From Asaia bogorensis (GTDB lineage: Bacteria > Pseudomonadota > Alphaproteobacteria > CACIAM-22H2), in the NCBI GenBank assembly GCA_945901855.1, contig CAMDLT010000004.1, positions 1 through 64,000 on the forward strand: a DNA stretch of 64,000 bases. The letters run 5' to 3'. Position 1 is the stretch's first letter; every line of letters begins with the position of its first letter. A model generated the notes under the pieces. It was not told where the DNA came from, ran no database searches, and saw nothing but the letters and a program-made list of their open reading frames with translations. Shown piece after piece: positions 47,525-57,885 of the stretch. Both the position numbers and the translations under genes were made by a program.

Positions 47525-49561
47525 ATGTTCGCCGAAATCGGCCATTACGCGCTGGTCCTTGCCTTGTGCGTTGCTCTTGTGCAATCGGTGCTGCCGCTGA
47601 TCGGCGCCCAACGCAACGAGGCGGCGCTCATGGCGATGGCGAAACCCGCAGCGCTTGCGCAGTTCGCGCTGGTCGGTCTTGCGTTCGCGTGCCTTGTCTA
47701 TGTGTTTGTCGTGTCCGACTTCACGGTCAGTAACGTCGTCCAAAATTCGCACTCGGACAAGCCGATGCTTTATAAAATCTCGGGCGCTTGGGGCAACCAC
47801 GAGGGCTCGATGGTGCTTTGGGCTTTGATTTTGGGACTGTTCGGCGCGTTGGTTGCTGGCTACGGCCGCAATTTGCCGCCCGGCCTTAAAGCGCGCACGC
47901 TCGCCGTGCAAGGCATGGTCGGCGTTGCGTTCCTCGCCTTCATCGTCTTCACGTCCAACCCGTTTTTGCGTGTCCTGCCGCCGCCCTTGGATGGCAATGG
48001 CTTGAACCCGCTGCTGCAGGATCCCGGTCTCGCCTTCCATCCGCCGTTTTTGTATGTGGGCTATGTCGGATTTTCGATCGTGTTTGCGTTTGCGATGGCT
48101 GCCCTCATTGAGGGGCGCGTCGATGCCGCATGGGCGCGCTGGGTGCGACCTTGGACGCTGGCCGCGTGGTCGGCCTTAACGCTCGGCATCGCGCTTGGCT
48201 CCTGGTGGGCTTACTACGAATTGGGCTGGGGCGGCTGGTGGTTCTGGGATCCGGTCGAAAATGCCAGCTTTATGCCGTGGCTTGTTGGCACCGCGTTGCT
48301 CCACTCGGCGATCGTCGCGGAAAAGCGCGACGCGCTCAAAACCTGGACCATTCTGCTGGCGATCCTTGCCTTCGCGTTGTCGCTGCTCGGCACGTTCCTG
48401 GTGCGATCGGGCGTGCTCACGTCGGTGCATGCCTTCGCCGTCGATCCGGCGCGCGGCGTTTTCATTCTTGCGATTCTGGTGATCGCGGTCGGCGGATCCT
48501 TTGCCATGTATGCGTGGCGGGCCCCCATGCTGCGCGGCGGCGGGCTGTTCCAGCCGATCAGCCGCGAAGGCGGCCTTGTGCTCAATAACGTGTTGCTGGC
48601 CACGGCAGCTGCCACGGTACTGATCGGAACGCTCTACCCGCTGTTCTTGGAAGGCTTGGGCGGTGCCAAGGTTTCGGTTGGACCGCCCTTTTTCAACGCG
48701 ACCTTCGTGCCATTGATGGTGCCGCTGCTGCTCGCGGTCAGTTTCGGTCCCTTTCTGGGCTGGAAGCGCGCCGACCTTGCTGCTGCGGCCCAGCGCCTGA
48801 AATACGCGATCGCGGCGTCGATCGCCGTGATCGTCGCTGTCTATTGGACCGATGCGGGACGCAAGATTTTTGCGGCTCTGGCAATGGGTTTGGCGATGTG
48901 GCTCGTCGCGGGTGCGGCGGTCGAATGGGCGGAGCGCGTCAAACTGTTTCGAGCACCTTTGGGCACCTTGTGGTCGCGCGCCATCCACCTGCCGCGCGCG
49001 AGCTGGGGCATGACGATCGCGCATGCGGGCATGGGCGTCATGGTGATGGGCATTGCGGGCGTTACGGCCTGGCAGACCGAAGTCATTCGCCTGGTCAAAA
49101 CGGGCGATGCGTTCGACGTTGCAGGCTACAATTTCGTCTTCAAGGGCGTGGCGCGCGTCGAGGGGCCAAACTATTTCGCCGTACGCGCGACGTTCGAAGT
49201 CTACAAGAACGATCGCCTCCACGCTGTGATGTCGCCCGAGCGGCGCTTCTTCCCAGTCGCGGGCCAGTCGACGACCGAAACGGCAATTCGGACCAATCTT
49301 CTGGCCGATCTCTACGCAACGATCGGCGATCCCGAGCTTGGCGGCAACGCGGTGCCAAACATGCCGGCATTCCTGGTCCCCACGAACGAAGCCACGCAAT
49401 GGACCGCGCGCATCTATCACAATCCGCTGGTACCTTGGATTTGGCTGGGGGCGTGCATCATGGTGGTCGGCGCGACCGTCTCGTTGACCGACCGGCGCCA
49501 CCGCGTGGGAGCACCGCGTCGCGTGCTCGAACCGTCGGGCACGCCGCAGGCCGCCGAATGA
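47525..49561 (+). CDS. ccmF: Cytochrome c haem lyase subunit CcmF
   Basis: CcmF, with CcmG and CcmHI, attaches haem to apocytochrome c. The 678-residue protein has about 14 helices, the WWD domain WGGWWFWDPVENASFMPWL near 235, and conserved histidines in NPLLQDPGLAFHPPFLY, VGTALLHSAI and RSGVLTSVHAFAVDP. Its length is typical. It starts seven bases after ccmE and overlaps ccmG. Confidence 0.96.
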   Translation: MFAEIGHYALVLALCVALVQSVLPLIGAQRNEAALMAMAKPAALAQFALVGLAFACLVYVFVVSDFTVSNVVQNSHSDKPMLYKISGAWGNHEGSMVLWALILGLFGALVAGYGRNLPPGLKARTLAVQGMVGVAFLAFIVFTSNPFLRVLPPPLDGNGLNPLLQDPGLAFHPPFLYVGYVGFSIVFAFAMAALIEGRVDAAWARWVRPWTLAAWSALTLGIALGSWWAYYELGWGGWWFWDPVENASFMPWLVGTALLHSAIVAEKRDALKTWTILLAILAFALSLLGTFLVRSGVLTSVHAFAVDPARGVFILAILVIAVGGSFAMYAWRAPMLRGGGLFQPISREGGLVLNNVLLATAAATVLIGTLYPLFLEGLGGAKVSVGPPFFNATFVPLMVPLLLAVSFGPFLGWKRADLAAAAQRLKYAIAASIAVIVAVYWTDAGRKIFAALAMGLAMWLVAGAAVEWAERVKLFRAPLGTLWSRAIHLPRASWGMTIAHAGMGVMVMGIAGVTAWQTEVIRLVKTGDAFDVAGYNFVFKGVARVEGPNYFAVRATFEVYKNDRLHAVMSPERRFFPVAGQSTTETAIRTNLLADLYATIGDPELGGNAVPNMPAFLVPTNEATQWTARIYHNPLVPWIWLGACIMVVGATVSLTDRRHRVGAPRRVLEPSGTPQAAE

Positions 49562-50094
49562 AGCGCCTGCTGTTTTTGCTGCCGTTGCTCGCGTTCGGCG
49601 TGCTGGCGGTCTATCTGGGGTTCGGCCTCACGCGCGATCCGCAAAAAGTGCCGAGTGCGTTGATCGACAAACCCGCCCCGGCCTTCGCTTTGCCAAACGT
49701 GCCAGGCCTCGACCGACCAGGGTTGGCGAACGAGACGCTGAAGGGCAACGTTTCCATCGTCAACGTGTTCGCGTCCTGGTGCCAGCCCTGCCGTGTCGAG
49801 CATCCGATCTTCATGCGGCTCGCGCGCGAGTCCGACATCCCTATCTTCGGCCTCAGCTACAAGGACAAAGCCGAGGACGCGCGCCGCTGGTTGTCGGAAC
49901 TCGGCAATCCCTATCGCGCGATCGGGTTCGATTTCGAAGGCCGTGTTTCGATCGATTGGGGCGTCTACGGCGTGCCCGAAACCTTCGTTGTCGATCGCGC
50001 GGGCACCATTCGCTTCAAACATGTCGGCCCCGTGACGCCTGCCGTGCTCGACGACATGCTGAAACTCGTTGCTCACCTGAAGGCGACGACATGA
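49558..50094 (+). CDS. ccmG: Periplasmic thiol:disulfide oxidoreductase CcmG (DsbE)
   Basis: A 178-residue membrane-anchored thioredoxin-like reductant that opens apocytochrome CxxCH disulfides. It has an N-terminal anchor (about 3-23), the active site NVFASWCQPCRVEHP (Cys about 75 and 78), the acidic family insert, and the cis-proline in YGVPETFVVDRAG near 130. It overlaps ccmF and is followed by ccmH through another ATGA. Confidence 0.95.
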   Translation: MKRLLFLLPLLAFGVLAVYLGFGLTRDPQKVPSALIDKPAPAFALPNVPGLDRPGLANETLKGNVSIVNVFASWCQPCRVEHPIFMRLARESDIPIFGLSYKDKAEDARRWLSELGNPYRAIGFDFEGRVSIDWGVYGVPETFVVDRAGTIRFKHVGPVTPAVLDDMLKLVAHLKATT

Positions 50095-50564
50095 AACGGC
50101 TTGCCGTCCTTGCAGCGCTGTTGGCGCTGCTGCCCGCTGCGGCAGGTGCCGTGCTGCCGCACGAGCGTTTGGCGGATCCGGCCCTTGAGGCACGCGCGCG
50201 CGAGATCAGCCAGGAACTGCGCTGCCAGGTCTGCCAGAACCAATCGATCGACGATTCGAACGCGTCGCTGGCGGCCGACTTGCGCCGCCTCGTGCGCGAA
50301 CGATTGAGCGCAGGCGACAGCAACACGGCCGTGCTGGGCTACATCACCCAGCGCTACGGCGATTACGTGTTGCTGAAACCGCCGATGCGCCCCGACACGA
50401 TCGCGCTGTGGTACGGACCGTTTGCGCTGCTGGCGGCAGGCGCGCTCGGGGCCGCAATCTATGTCCGTCGCCGCAGACCCACGACCGCCAACCGCGTTGC
50501 CGATTTGTCGGCCGAAGAAGAGCGGCGTCTGGCCGCCTTGCTCGGGCCCGAGGACAAAAAATGA
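50091..50564 (+). CDS. ccmH: Cytochrome c maturation protein CcmH (CcmL-type)
   Basis: A 157-residue periplasmic protein with a signal peptide (about 1-20), the thiol motif ELRCQVCQNQSIDDSNASLA near 43 (LRCxxC) that reduces apocytochrome, and a C-terminal membrane anchor (about 104-122). It matches the short CcmH/CcmL form. The TPR half of E. coli CcmH is the separate next gene. Confidence 0.95.
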   Translation: MKRLAVLAALLALLPAAAGAVLPHERLADPALEARAREISQELRCQVCQNQSIDDSNASLAADLRRLVRERLSAGDSNTAVLGYITQRYGDYVLLKPPMRPDTIALWYGPFALLAAGALGAAIYVRRRRPTTANRVADLSAEEERRLAALLGPEDKK

Positions 50565-51976
50565 TTTTCGCCGTGCTGGCCCTACTGACCGCGGCGACGA
50601 TCGCCGTTTTGGTTTATCCGTTGCTGCGCCGACCGCGCGCCGAACAGACGCGCGCGGCCTACGACATGGAAGTGCACCGCGACCAACTGGCCGAGATCGA
50701 GCGCGATCTGGCGCGCGGCACGATCGGCGCCGAGGAAGCGCGGGCCGCACGCGCCGAAATTGGCCGACGCATGCTGACCCTCGCCAACGAGCCTGCCGTT
50801 GCGGCACCGACCGCCGGAAATTTCCGGATCGTTGCGGTCGCGATGGCGATCGCATTGCCGACAGTGGCGGGCGCGCTCTATCTCGGTCGAGGCGCCCCCG
50901 GCGTGCCGGGGACCACGCTCGCCGAACGGCGCGCGGAAGCACCGCAAGAAGCCGCCCAAGACAAGCAATTGGTCGAGTTCATGCGCGCGATGCAAACGCG
51001 TGTCGAACGCAACCCCGAGGATCTGGAAGCTTGGGTGCGCTTGGCCCAAGCCTCGGCGGCATTCAACCTCGTGCAAGAAGCGCTTGCGGCATGGCGCATG
51101 GCCGACAAACTCGCGAGCGAGCCGCCCGAAATCGCAGGGCCCTTGGGCGAGGCGGCCGTTATCGCCGCCAACGGCCAAGTCACACCCGAAGCCGAGCGCG
51201 CCTTTGCGCGCGTGCGCGCCGCCGATCCCGGCGATCCGCGCGCGCGCTTCTATTCGGGTCTGGCGCGCGCGCAAGCGGGCGAGCGCGATGCCGCAGTCCG
51301 CATCTGGTTCGATCTGGTTGCAGCCTCGCCGCTCGACGCGCCGTGGCTTATGACCGTGCGCGAAGCCATGACCAATGCCGCGCGCGACGCGCGCATCGAT
51401 TTGGCCCGCCTCTCCCCCTCGCCCGGCAATCCGCCAGCGGTCGTGCGCATCGGCCCGCCGCAGGTGGCAAGTGGCGCACAACCCGCCGTCCCGCCCGGCG
51501 GCGAAGGCCTTATGGCGCTGCCCGAGGACGAGCGCCAGCAAGCCATCCGCACGATGGTCGAAGGGTTGGCAGCACGCCTAGACGCGCAACCCGACGATCT
51601 GGACGGGTGGCTGCGCGTCGCGCGCGCGTGGCAAGTGCTCGACGAACCCGAGAAAGCACTGGCGGCCCATGCGCGTGCCGCGACCATCGCGCCGGACCGC
51701 GACGACGTGCTCGACGGCTACGGCGACGCGCTGATGGCAATGCACGACCAAGATACGCGCCTGCCCGCGGCCGCGCGCGGCGCCATGCTGGCGCTGGTCG
51801 AGCGCATCCCCAACCATGCTGTCGGTTTATGGTTGCTTGGCCAGGACGAGGCGCTGGCGGGCAACAATCTGGCGGCAAGCGCTTTGTGGCAACGTTTGCT
51901 CGCACTGCTGCCCGACGGTACGTCCGCACGCGCCGAACTCGTCCAGCGCATCGAAAAGCTCAAAAGCGCAAATTAG
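50561..51976 (+). CDS. ccmI: Cytochrome c biogenesis protein CcmI (TPR apocytochrome chaperone)
   Basis: A 471-residue protein. Two N-terminal membrane helices (about 1-20 and 90-110) flank a charged loop, VHRDQLAEIERDLARGTIGA, that is characteristic of CcmI. The periplasmic part holds TPR-like repeats near 145-270 and 330-460 (e.g. LEAWVRLAQASAAFNLVQEA) that bind apocytochrome C-termini. Its final codon sequence TTAG is shared with the convergent PAS gene. It ends the nine-gene operon. Confidence 0.92.
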   Translation: MIFAVLALLTAATIAVLVYPLLRRPRAEQTRAAYDMEVHRDQLAEIERDLARGTIGAEEARAARAEIGRRMLTLANEPAVAAPTAGNFRIVAVAMAIALPTVAGALYLGRGAPGVPGTTLAERRAEAPQEAAQDKQLVEFMRAMQTRVERNPEDLEAWVRLAQASAAFNLVQEALAAWRMADKLASEPPEIAGPLGEAAVIAANGQVTPEAERAFARVRAADPGDPRARFYSGLARAQAGERDAAVRIWFDLVAASPLDAPWLMTVREAMTNAARDARIDLARLSPSPGNPPAVVRIGPPQVASGAQPAVPPGGEGLMALPEDERQQAIRTMVEGLAARLDAQPDDLDGWLRVARAWQVLDEPEKALAAHARAATIAPDRDDVLDGYGDALMAMHDQDTRLPAAARGAMLALVERIPNHAVGLWLLGQDEALAGNNLAASALWQRLLALLPDGTSARAELVQRIEKLKSAN

Positions 51977-52443
51977 GTGAGCAGGCTGCGGCGCACGTCG
52001 GCGCGATACGCAGCTGCCAAAATGAACGCAACGTCGCCTTTGCTGCCCAACAGCGGCAGCGACAGCCGCTCCCAGGTTTGCGGTTCTTCCTTGGGGCCGA
52101 ACCAGCCGGCATAGACCCGCCAATAGGGACGCTGCGTGCGCCGGACCATGCGATATTCGGCCGTCAGGACGCCCGATTGCTCGGCCGGCAAATCTTCGAC
52201 GACCGCCCCCGTCATATCGACGCCAAACGCGCGCCGGAACGTCGTGCCGTAAAAGCCGTAGCGAAAGCGCGCTTGCGAACGCACTTCGATGACGATGAGG
52301 TTGCTCGCCCATTCGGCCAGCCCCTCGACCTCCAAATCTTTGGCGCGCGGCGGACCGCCCGCGGCCGGCGTCTGGCGCTTCCAGAACAGGTAAAGCTGGC
52401 GGAGCTTTTCGCTCTGGATGCTGCGCTGAAATTCGTCGCTCAT
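51973..52443 (-). CDS. PAS_5 domain protein
   Basis: A 156-residue stand-alone PAS domain of the PAS_5 (formerly DUF1457) kind, common in alphaproteobacteria. RQLYLFWKRQ near 15 and FRYGFYGTTFRRAFGVDMTG near 59 are typical, then YRMVRRTQRPYWRVYAGWFG near 97. No output domain is attached; the ligand and role are unknown. It is divergent from ndh (99 bases) and convergent with ccmI. Confidence 0.82.
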   Translation of the reverse strand: MSDEFQRSIQSEKLRQLYLFWKRQTPAAGGPPRAKDLEVEGLAEWASNLIVIEVRSQARFRYGFYGTTFRRAFGVDMTGAVVEDLPAEQSGVLTAEYRMVRRTQRPYWRVYAGWFGPKEEPQTWERLSLPLLGSKGDVAFILAAAYRADVRRSLLT

Positions 52444-52478
52444 TCCGGTACCGCTTGTTGCGCGTCAACTATAGGGGT

Positions 52479-52507
52479 TTGATGCCGAAAACGTCGAATT
52501 TTATCGA
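52479..52507 (+). promoter_or_regulatory. Putative sigma-70 promoter of the NDH-2 gene
   Basis: TTGATG (52479-52484), 17 bases and TATCGA (52502-52507), ending 35 bases before the ATG at 52543. Confidence 0.45.
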
Positions 52508-52542
52508 TATTTCCCGCCTGCACGCGTAGAATTACAAGAACA

Positions 52543-53871
52543 ATGACAGTTACCGCAAAACTAAAAAAGACGCAGATCGTTGTTGTGGGTGGCGGCGCCG
52601 GCGGCCTCGAACTGGTTGCGCGTCTTGGCGCTAAATTCGGGCACGAAAAATTTGACATCATTCTGATCGATCGCAACCGCGCCCATATCTGGAAACCGCT
52701 GCTGCACGAGGTGGCGGCGGGCTCGCTCGATGCCAATCTCGACGAAGTCGGTTATCGCAGCCACGCCTATCGCTGGGGCTACCGGTTTTTCGATGGCACG
52801 CTCGAAAGTATCGACCGCGACACGCGCCATGTCGTGATCGCCCCCATGCTCGACGAGAAGGGCGACGAGATCGTCGCGCGCCACCGCATTCGCTACGACT
52901 ATCTGGTCATGGCGGTGGGCTCGGTTTCCAACGATTTTGGCACGCCGGGCGTTCGCGAACATTGCATCTTTCTCGACGAGCGCGCCCAAGCCGACCGCTT
53001 CCGTCAGCGCCTGCTCAACGCGTGTTTGCGCGTGTCGCGGGGCATGGCAGCGGACCCGACAGCCGATCTGTTCGTCAATGTCGCGATCGTCGGCGGCGGT
53101 GCGACCGGCGTGGAACTCGCCGCCGAGCTTTACAGCGCCGCAGCGGCATTGCGCGTCTATGGCCTGGAAGTGTTCGACGAAAGCCGACTCAAAATCACGC
53201 TGATCGAGGCGGGACCGCGCATCCTGCCAGCATTGCCCGAAAAACTCGCGGCCGCCGCGCACAAGGAACTCGAAGCGCTGGGCGTACGTATTCTTGTGTC
53301 GACGCCAGTCACGCACGCGACGGCCGCCGGCATGGCGACCAAAAGCGGCGAACTGGTCGCCGCCGATCTGCGCGTCTGGGCGGCCGGCGTCAAAGGCGGC
53401 GATTTCCTCAAAGAAATCGGCGGGCTGGAGACCAACCGCAACAACCAGCTTGTCGTGCACCCGACTTTGCAGACCACGCGCGACACGCGCATCTTCGCGA
53501 TCGGCGACTGCGCAGCGTGCACGCTGCCCGGCAGCGAGCGGCCCGTCCCGCCGCGCGCCCAGTCGGCCCACCAAATGGCCGCGACCGCGTTCAAAAACAT
53601 CTCGGCGCTGATCGCGGGCAAAACGCCGGTACCGTTCGTCTACAAGGACCACGGGTCGCTTGTCAGCCTCGCGCGCTATACGACCGTAGGCAGCTTGATG
53701 GGAAATTTGATCGGCGGACGCATGGCGGTCGAGGGCCGACTCGCGCGTTTTGTCTATGTCTCGCTCTACCGCATGCACATGCTCGCGATCCATGGCTGGG
53801 CCAAGGGCTTGCTGCTCATCGCGATCGGACATGTGAACCAGGTCATTCGGCCGAAGCTCAAGCTTCACTAG
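52543..53871 (+). CDS. ndh: Type II NADH:quinone oxidoreductase (NDH-2)
   Basis: A 442-residue FAD enzyme that passes electrons from NADH to quinone without pumping protons, on the cytosolic face of the inner membrane. The FAD loop is VVVGGGAGGLELV near 13, the NADH loop AIVGGGATGVELA near 183, and IFAIGDCAAC near 322 is the second FAD motif. The quinone-site sequence RAQSAHQMA near 342 matches the family AQxAxQ pattern. The C-terminal amphipathic stretch (LARFVYVSLYRMHMLAI) is the likely membrane attachment. Length is normal. Confidence 0.93.
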   Translation: MTVTAKLKKTQIVVVGGGAGGLELVARLGAKFGHEKFDIILIDRNRAHIWKPLLHEVAAGSLDANLDEVGYRSHAYRWGYRFFDGTLESIDRDTRHVVIAPMLDEKGDEIVARHRIRYDYLVMAVGSVSNDFGTPGVREHCIFLDERAQADRFRQRLLNACLRVSRGMAADPTADLFVNVAIVGGGATGVELAAELYSAAAALRVYGLEVFDESRLKITLIEAGPRILPALPEKLAAAAHKELEALGVRILVSTPVTHATAAGMATKSGELVAADLRVWAAGVKGGDFLKEIGGLETNRNNQLVVHPTLQTTRDTRIFAIGDCAACTLPGSERPVPPRAQSAHQMAATAFKNISALIAGKTPVPFVYKDHGSLVSLARYTTVGSLMGNLIGGRMAVEGRLARFVYVSLYRMHMLAIHGWAKGLLLIAIGHVNQVIRPKLKLH

Positions 53872-53896
53872 GCCGACGACAATAACGGGCGCAGGA

Positions 53897-53972
53897 TGGT
53901 GGAGCCGATCGGGATCGAACCGACGACCTCCTCATTGCGAACGAGGCGCTCTCCCAGCTGAGCTACGGCCCC
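53897..53972 (-). tRNA. tRNA-Ala(CGC)
   Basis: Cloverleaf on the minus strand: acceptor GGGGCCG/CGGCTCC, D arm AGCTCAGCTGGGAGAGC, anticodon loop TTCGCAA (anticodon CGC) closed by CCTCG/TGAGG with a G-T last pair, T arm GTTCGATCC and encoded ACCA. It reads GCG, a frequent alanine codon at this GC content. Confidence 0.96.
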
Positions 53973-53996
53973 CCTGCACCCGTCAAAAGGTGCGGG

Positions 53997-54025
53997 ATAA
54001 TGGGGTCGCACTCCGCAACTGTCAA
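53997..54025 (-). promoter_or_regulatory. Strong sigma-70 promoter of tRNA-Ala
   Basis: On the minus strand TTGACA (54025-54020), 17 bases and CATTAT (54002-53997), 24 bases before the tRNA 5' end. A perfect minus-35 and ideal spacing. Confidence 0.7.
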
Positions 54026-54044
54026 GCGGCCGATTTGCAAGCCC

Positions 54045-54074
54045 TTGCAAGCCTTTGGGCCGTTCGGGTACGAT
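54045..54074 (+). promoter_or_regulatory. Possible promoter of the yggT operon
   Basis: TTGCAA (54045-54050), 18 bases and TACGAT (54069-54074), 33 bases before the yggT ATG. TTGCAA also occurs ten bases earlier (54035-54040). Back-to-back with the tRNA-Ala promoter. Confidence 0.35.
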
Positions 54075-54107
54075 AATGTCTAGTAAATTTCGGGGAATGA
54101 GGCGGTC

Positions 54108-54386
54108 ATGCAGTCGTTGGGCGTTTTGGTTTCGTCGGTCATCCAGATCTATATCTGGGTTCTGATCGCGTCGGCGCTGCTGTCATGGCTGCTCGCCTTC
54201 AACGTGCTCAACGCGCGCAATCAAGTGGTCTACACGATCGCCGATTTTCTCTACCGCATTACCGAGCCCGCTTTGCGGCCCTTGCGGCGTTTTATGCCCA
54301 ATATTGGCGGCATCGACATTTCGCCCGTCGTGCTGATCTTGCTGCTGATTTTTGCGCAGAATCTGATCTACGAATACTGGATATAG
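54108..54386 (+). CDS. yggT: YggT family membrane protein
   Basis: A 92-residue protein with two hydrophobic helices (about 5-28 and 68-88) separated by a loop with the family motif FLYRITEPALRPLRRFMPNI (about 46-65) and GGIDISPVV. The role is unclear; homologues are linked to osmotic or ion homeostasis and to division-site genes. It begins a chain with a DUF167 gene and folD (4 bases to the next ATG). Confidence 0.9.
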   Translation: MQSLGVLVSSVIQIYIWVLIASALLSWLLAFNVLNARNQVVYTIADFLYRITEPALRPLRRFMPNIGGIDISPVVLILLLIFAQNLIYEYWI

Positions 54387-54390
54387 CCCG

Positions 54391-54690
54391 ATGGGGGGTT
54401 ATTTGGAGGTCGCGACGGACGGCGTCTATCTCGCCGTACGCGTGACGCCCAAATCGCGCCGTCCGGGCGTCGGCGGTATTGGCGACGGAACGAACCTCGC
54501 GGTTGCCGTCAATGCAGCCCCCGAAGACGGCAAAGCGAATGCTGCAACCTTGGCGGTGCTCGCCGAATTTTTCGGCCTGCCCAAACGTCAATTTGCGCTG
54601 GTGAAGGGCGCGACGTCGCGCATCAAACGCTTCAAAATCGTCGGCATGCCCGAAGCGCTGCGCAAAACCATCGAAGGAAAACTCGTATGA
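54391..54690 (+). CDS. DUF167 (YggU) family protein
   Basis: A 99-residue small alpha/beta protein of unknown function. The family pattern is plain: [18 protein letters not shown] near 13, [20 protein letters not shown] near 38 and [18 protein letters not shown] near 69. The pairing yggT-DUF167 is widespread. The stop overlaps the folD start (ATGA). Confidence 0.92.
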   Translation: MGGYLEVATDGVYLAVRVTPKSRRPGVGGIGDGTNLAVAVNAAPEDGKANAATLAVLAEFFGLPKRQFALVKGATSRIKRFKIVGMPEALRKTIEGKLV

Positions 54691-55544
54691 CCGCCCGCCT
54701 GATCGACGGCAAAAAAGTTGCGGCCGACCTGCGCGCAAATCTCGCGCGCGAGGTCGCAGCGCTTGCCTTCAAACCCGGACTTGCGGTCGTGCTCGTGGGC
54801 GAAGACCCCGCAAGCCAAGTCTATGTGCGCAGCAAACACAAGGCGACGCTCGAAGCGGGCATGAACAGTTTCGAGCACCGTTTGCGGGCCGAAACATCGC
54901 AAGCGGATCTGCTTGCCCTCGTCGCCAAGCTCAATGCCGACGCGTCGGTCGACGGCATTTTGGTGCAGCTGCCGCTGCCAAAACATATCGACGCCGACAC
55001 GGTGCTCGACGCAATTTCGCCCGCCAAAGACGTGGATGGGTTCCATGCCGTCAATGCGGGCCTGCTCGCGACGGGACGTGCGGCTCTCGTACCCTGCACG
55101 CCTGCAGGCTCGATGAAACTGATCCGCAGTTTGGGCGAGAGCCTTGTCGGAAAACATGCGGTGATTATTGGCCGGTCGAACATCGTCGGCAAGCCGATGG
55201 CGGCTTTGCTGCTGGCGGCCGACTGCACCGTAACGGTGGCGCATTCAAAAACCAAAGACCTGCCCGCTATGTGCCGCCAAGCCGATATTCTCGTCGCCGC
55301 CGTCGGGCGCGCGGAAATGATCAAAGGCAGTTGGATCAAACCGGGGGCCATCGTGATCGATGTCGGCATCAATCGCGTAGCCGGAACCGACGGTAAAAAC
55401 AAACTCGTCGGCGACGTTGCCTATGCCGAGGCGCTGGATGTCGCAGGCGCGATCACGCCCGTGCCCGGCGGTGTCGGTCCGATGACGATCGCGTGCCTGC
55501 TCGCCAACACGCTGCAGGCGGCTAGGGCGCTGCGCGAAATCTGA
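54687..55544 (+). CDS. folD: Bifunctional methylenetetrahydrofolate dehydrogenase/cyclohydrolase FolD
   Basis: FolD interconverts 5,10-methylene-, methenyl- and 10-formyl-THF with NADP+. The 285-residue protein has [12 protein letters not shown] (catalytic Lys and Tyr) near 46, [10 protein letters not shown] near 93, [13 protein letters not shown] near 115 and the NADP motif [18 protein letters not shown] near 159. [16 protein letters not shown] lies near 260. Its last 23 bases overlap the convergent DUF3253 gene. Confidence 0.96.
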   Translation: MTARLIDGKKVAADLRANLAREVAALAFKPGLAVVLVGEDPASQVYVRSKHKATLEAGMNSFEHRLRAETSQADLLALVAKLNADASVDGILVQLPLPKHIDADTVLDAISPAKDVDGFHAVNAGLLATGRAALVPCTPAGSMKLIRSLGESLVGKHAVIIGRSNIVGKPMAALLLAADCTVTVAHSKTKDLPAMCRQADILVAAVGRAEMIKGSWIKPGAIVIDVGINRVAGTDGKNKLVGDVAYAEALDVAGAITPVPGGVGPMTIACLLANTLQAARALREI

Positions 55545-55781
55545 TCACACCGCGCACGTCGCCGGCGTCGGCAACGGGTTTCCCTTTGCGCAGAATCTCG
55601 ATCCTGCCCTCGCCCATCAGCGCGACGGCGCGCGCACGCAATTTGGGCAACAGCGCCTGCCAACCCGCATTTTCGCCCGCAAGGGCGATCGCCACTTCCG
55701 ACGGACTCACCGACGAGCGCAAGCCCTTCGCAGAAGTGGCGGCAAGGATGGCGGCATCGAGCGCGTCGTTGTCGGGCGTAT

Positions 55782-55785
<4 letters not shown>
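55522..55785 (-). CDS. DUF3253 family protein
   Basis: An 87-residue protein of the DUF3253 family, small winged-helix-like proteins of unknown function. [20 protein letters not shown] near 10 and the end [17 protein letters not shown] are typical. The GTG at 55785 overlaps the argG stop (GTGA), implying coupling to argG; the 3' end runs 23 bases into folD on the other strand. Confidence 0.82.
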
Positions 55786-56999
<1,214 letters not shown>

Positions 57000-57147
57000 G
57001 GGGTCACGTCTGGGTTTGGGCGTGGAAACGGCAAATCGCGGCGCAGTATAGGGCTCGGCTCGCGCGGGGCAAGCGCCGTTTGCCGCGACCTGCGATTGGC
57101 GTAGAATCGGCAGCGAATCGAACCCTCCTGCGCGAAAAGAGCCCGCC

Positions 57148-57885
57148 ATGCTGTTCGTCAAACTGGTCGAACTTTACGGCCGCTACGGCTTCACGATCCG
57201 CTCGAGCATTTCGCCGTTTTTGCTGACCAAATTGTCGCTCAACAGCGCCGAAGACGGCACCTTCACCTATGCGTTTCGCGAAGGCTCGAATATCGGCAAT
57301 TTAGGCGGCGGCATCAGCATGTCGGAAGTGGCCCTGATCGAGGATGTGGGCCAAGTCTACGCGCCCAAACGTATCTTCGCGATCGGCTGTTCGTTCGGCT
57401 GGAGCACGCTGGCGCTGGCACTGGCGATGCCCAACGCCAAGATTGTCGCGATCGATATCGGCATGGGCAACGGCAAGGAGGGTCTGGCCTTGACCAACCA
57501 GATCGCCAAAGAAAACGGCCTCGACGTGACGGGCATTTTGGGCGCCTCGCCCGACGATCTGGCTGCCACGGTCGTAGCCCATCTCGACGGACCGATCGAC
57601 ATGGTGTTCATCGACGCCGACCACACCAACGAGGCGCAGAACAAAGATTATTTCGGTATCCGCCCGCACTGCGCAGCCGACGCCGTTTTCATGTTCCACG
57701 ACGTGATGGTCTGCCAGATGCTGCCGTCGTTCAAAGAAATCGCGGCCGCAACGCCCACGCACAAACCGCGCGTGCTGACGCGCACGGCATCGGGCATCGG
57801 AATTCTGGTTCCCAAAGAGAGCCACGCGAATCTGCACCGCGTGCTCGACGCCTATTGCGATCCCTACGGCACGGTGCCGATTTAG
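57148..57885 (+). CDS. Class I SAM methyltransferase (Methyltransf_24 type)
   Basis: A 245-residue protein. The SAM loop is [20 protein letters not shown] near 74, followed by the acidic motif [14 protein letters not shown], and [18 protein letters not shown] near 152, the motif shared with catechol-O-methyltransferase-like folds. The N-terminal 60 residues are unassigned. The substrate is unknown. It is convergent with rlmN, with the stops sharing TTAG at 57882-57885. Confidence 0.78.
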   Translation: MLFVKLVELYGRYGFTIRSSISPFLLTKLSLNSAEDGTFTYAFREGSNIGNLGGGISMSEVALIEDVGQVYAPKRIFAIGCSFGWSTLALALAMPNAKIVAIDIGMGNGKEGLALTNQIAKENGLDVTGILGASPDDLAATVVAHLDGPIDMVFIDADHTNEAQNKDYFGIRPHCAADAVFMFHDVMVCQMLPSFKEIAAATPTHKPRVLTRTASGIGILVPKESHANLHRVLDAYCDPYGTVPI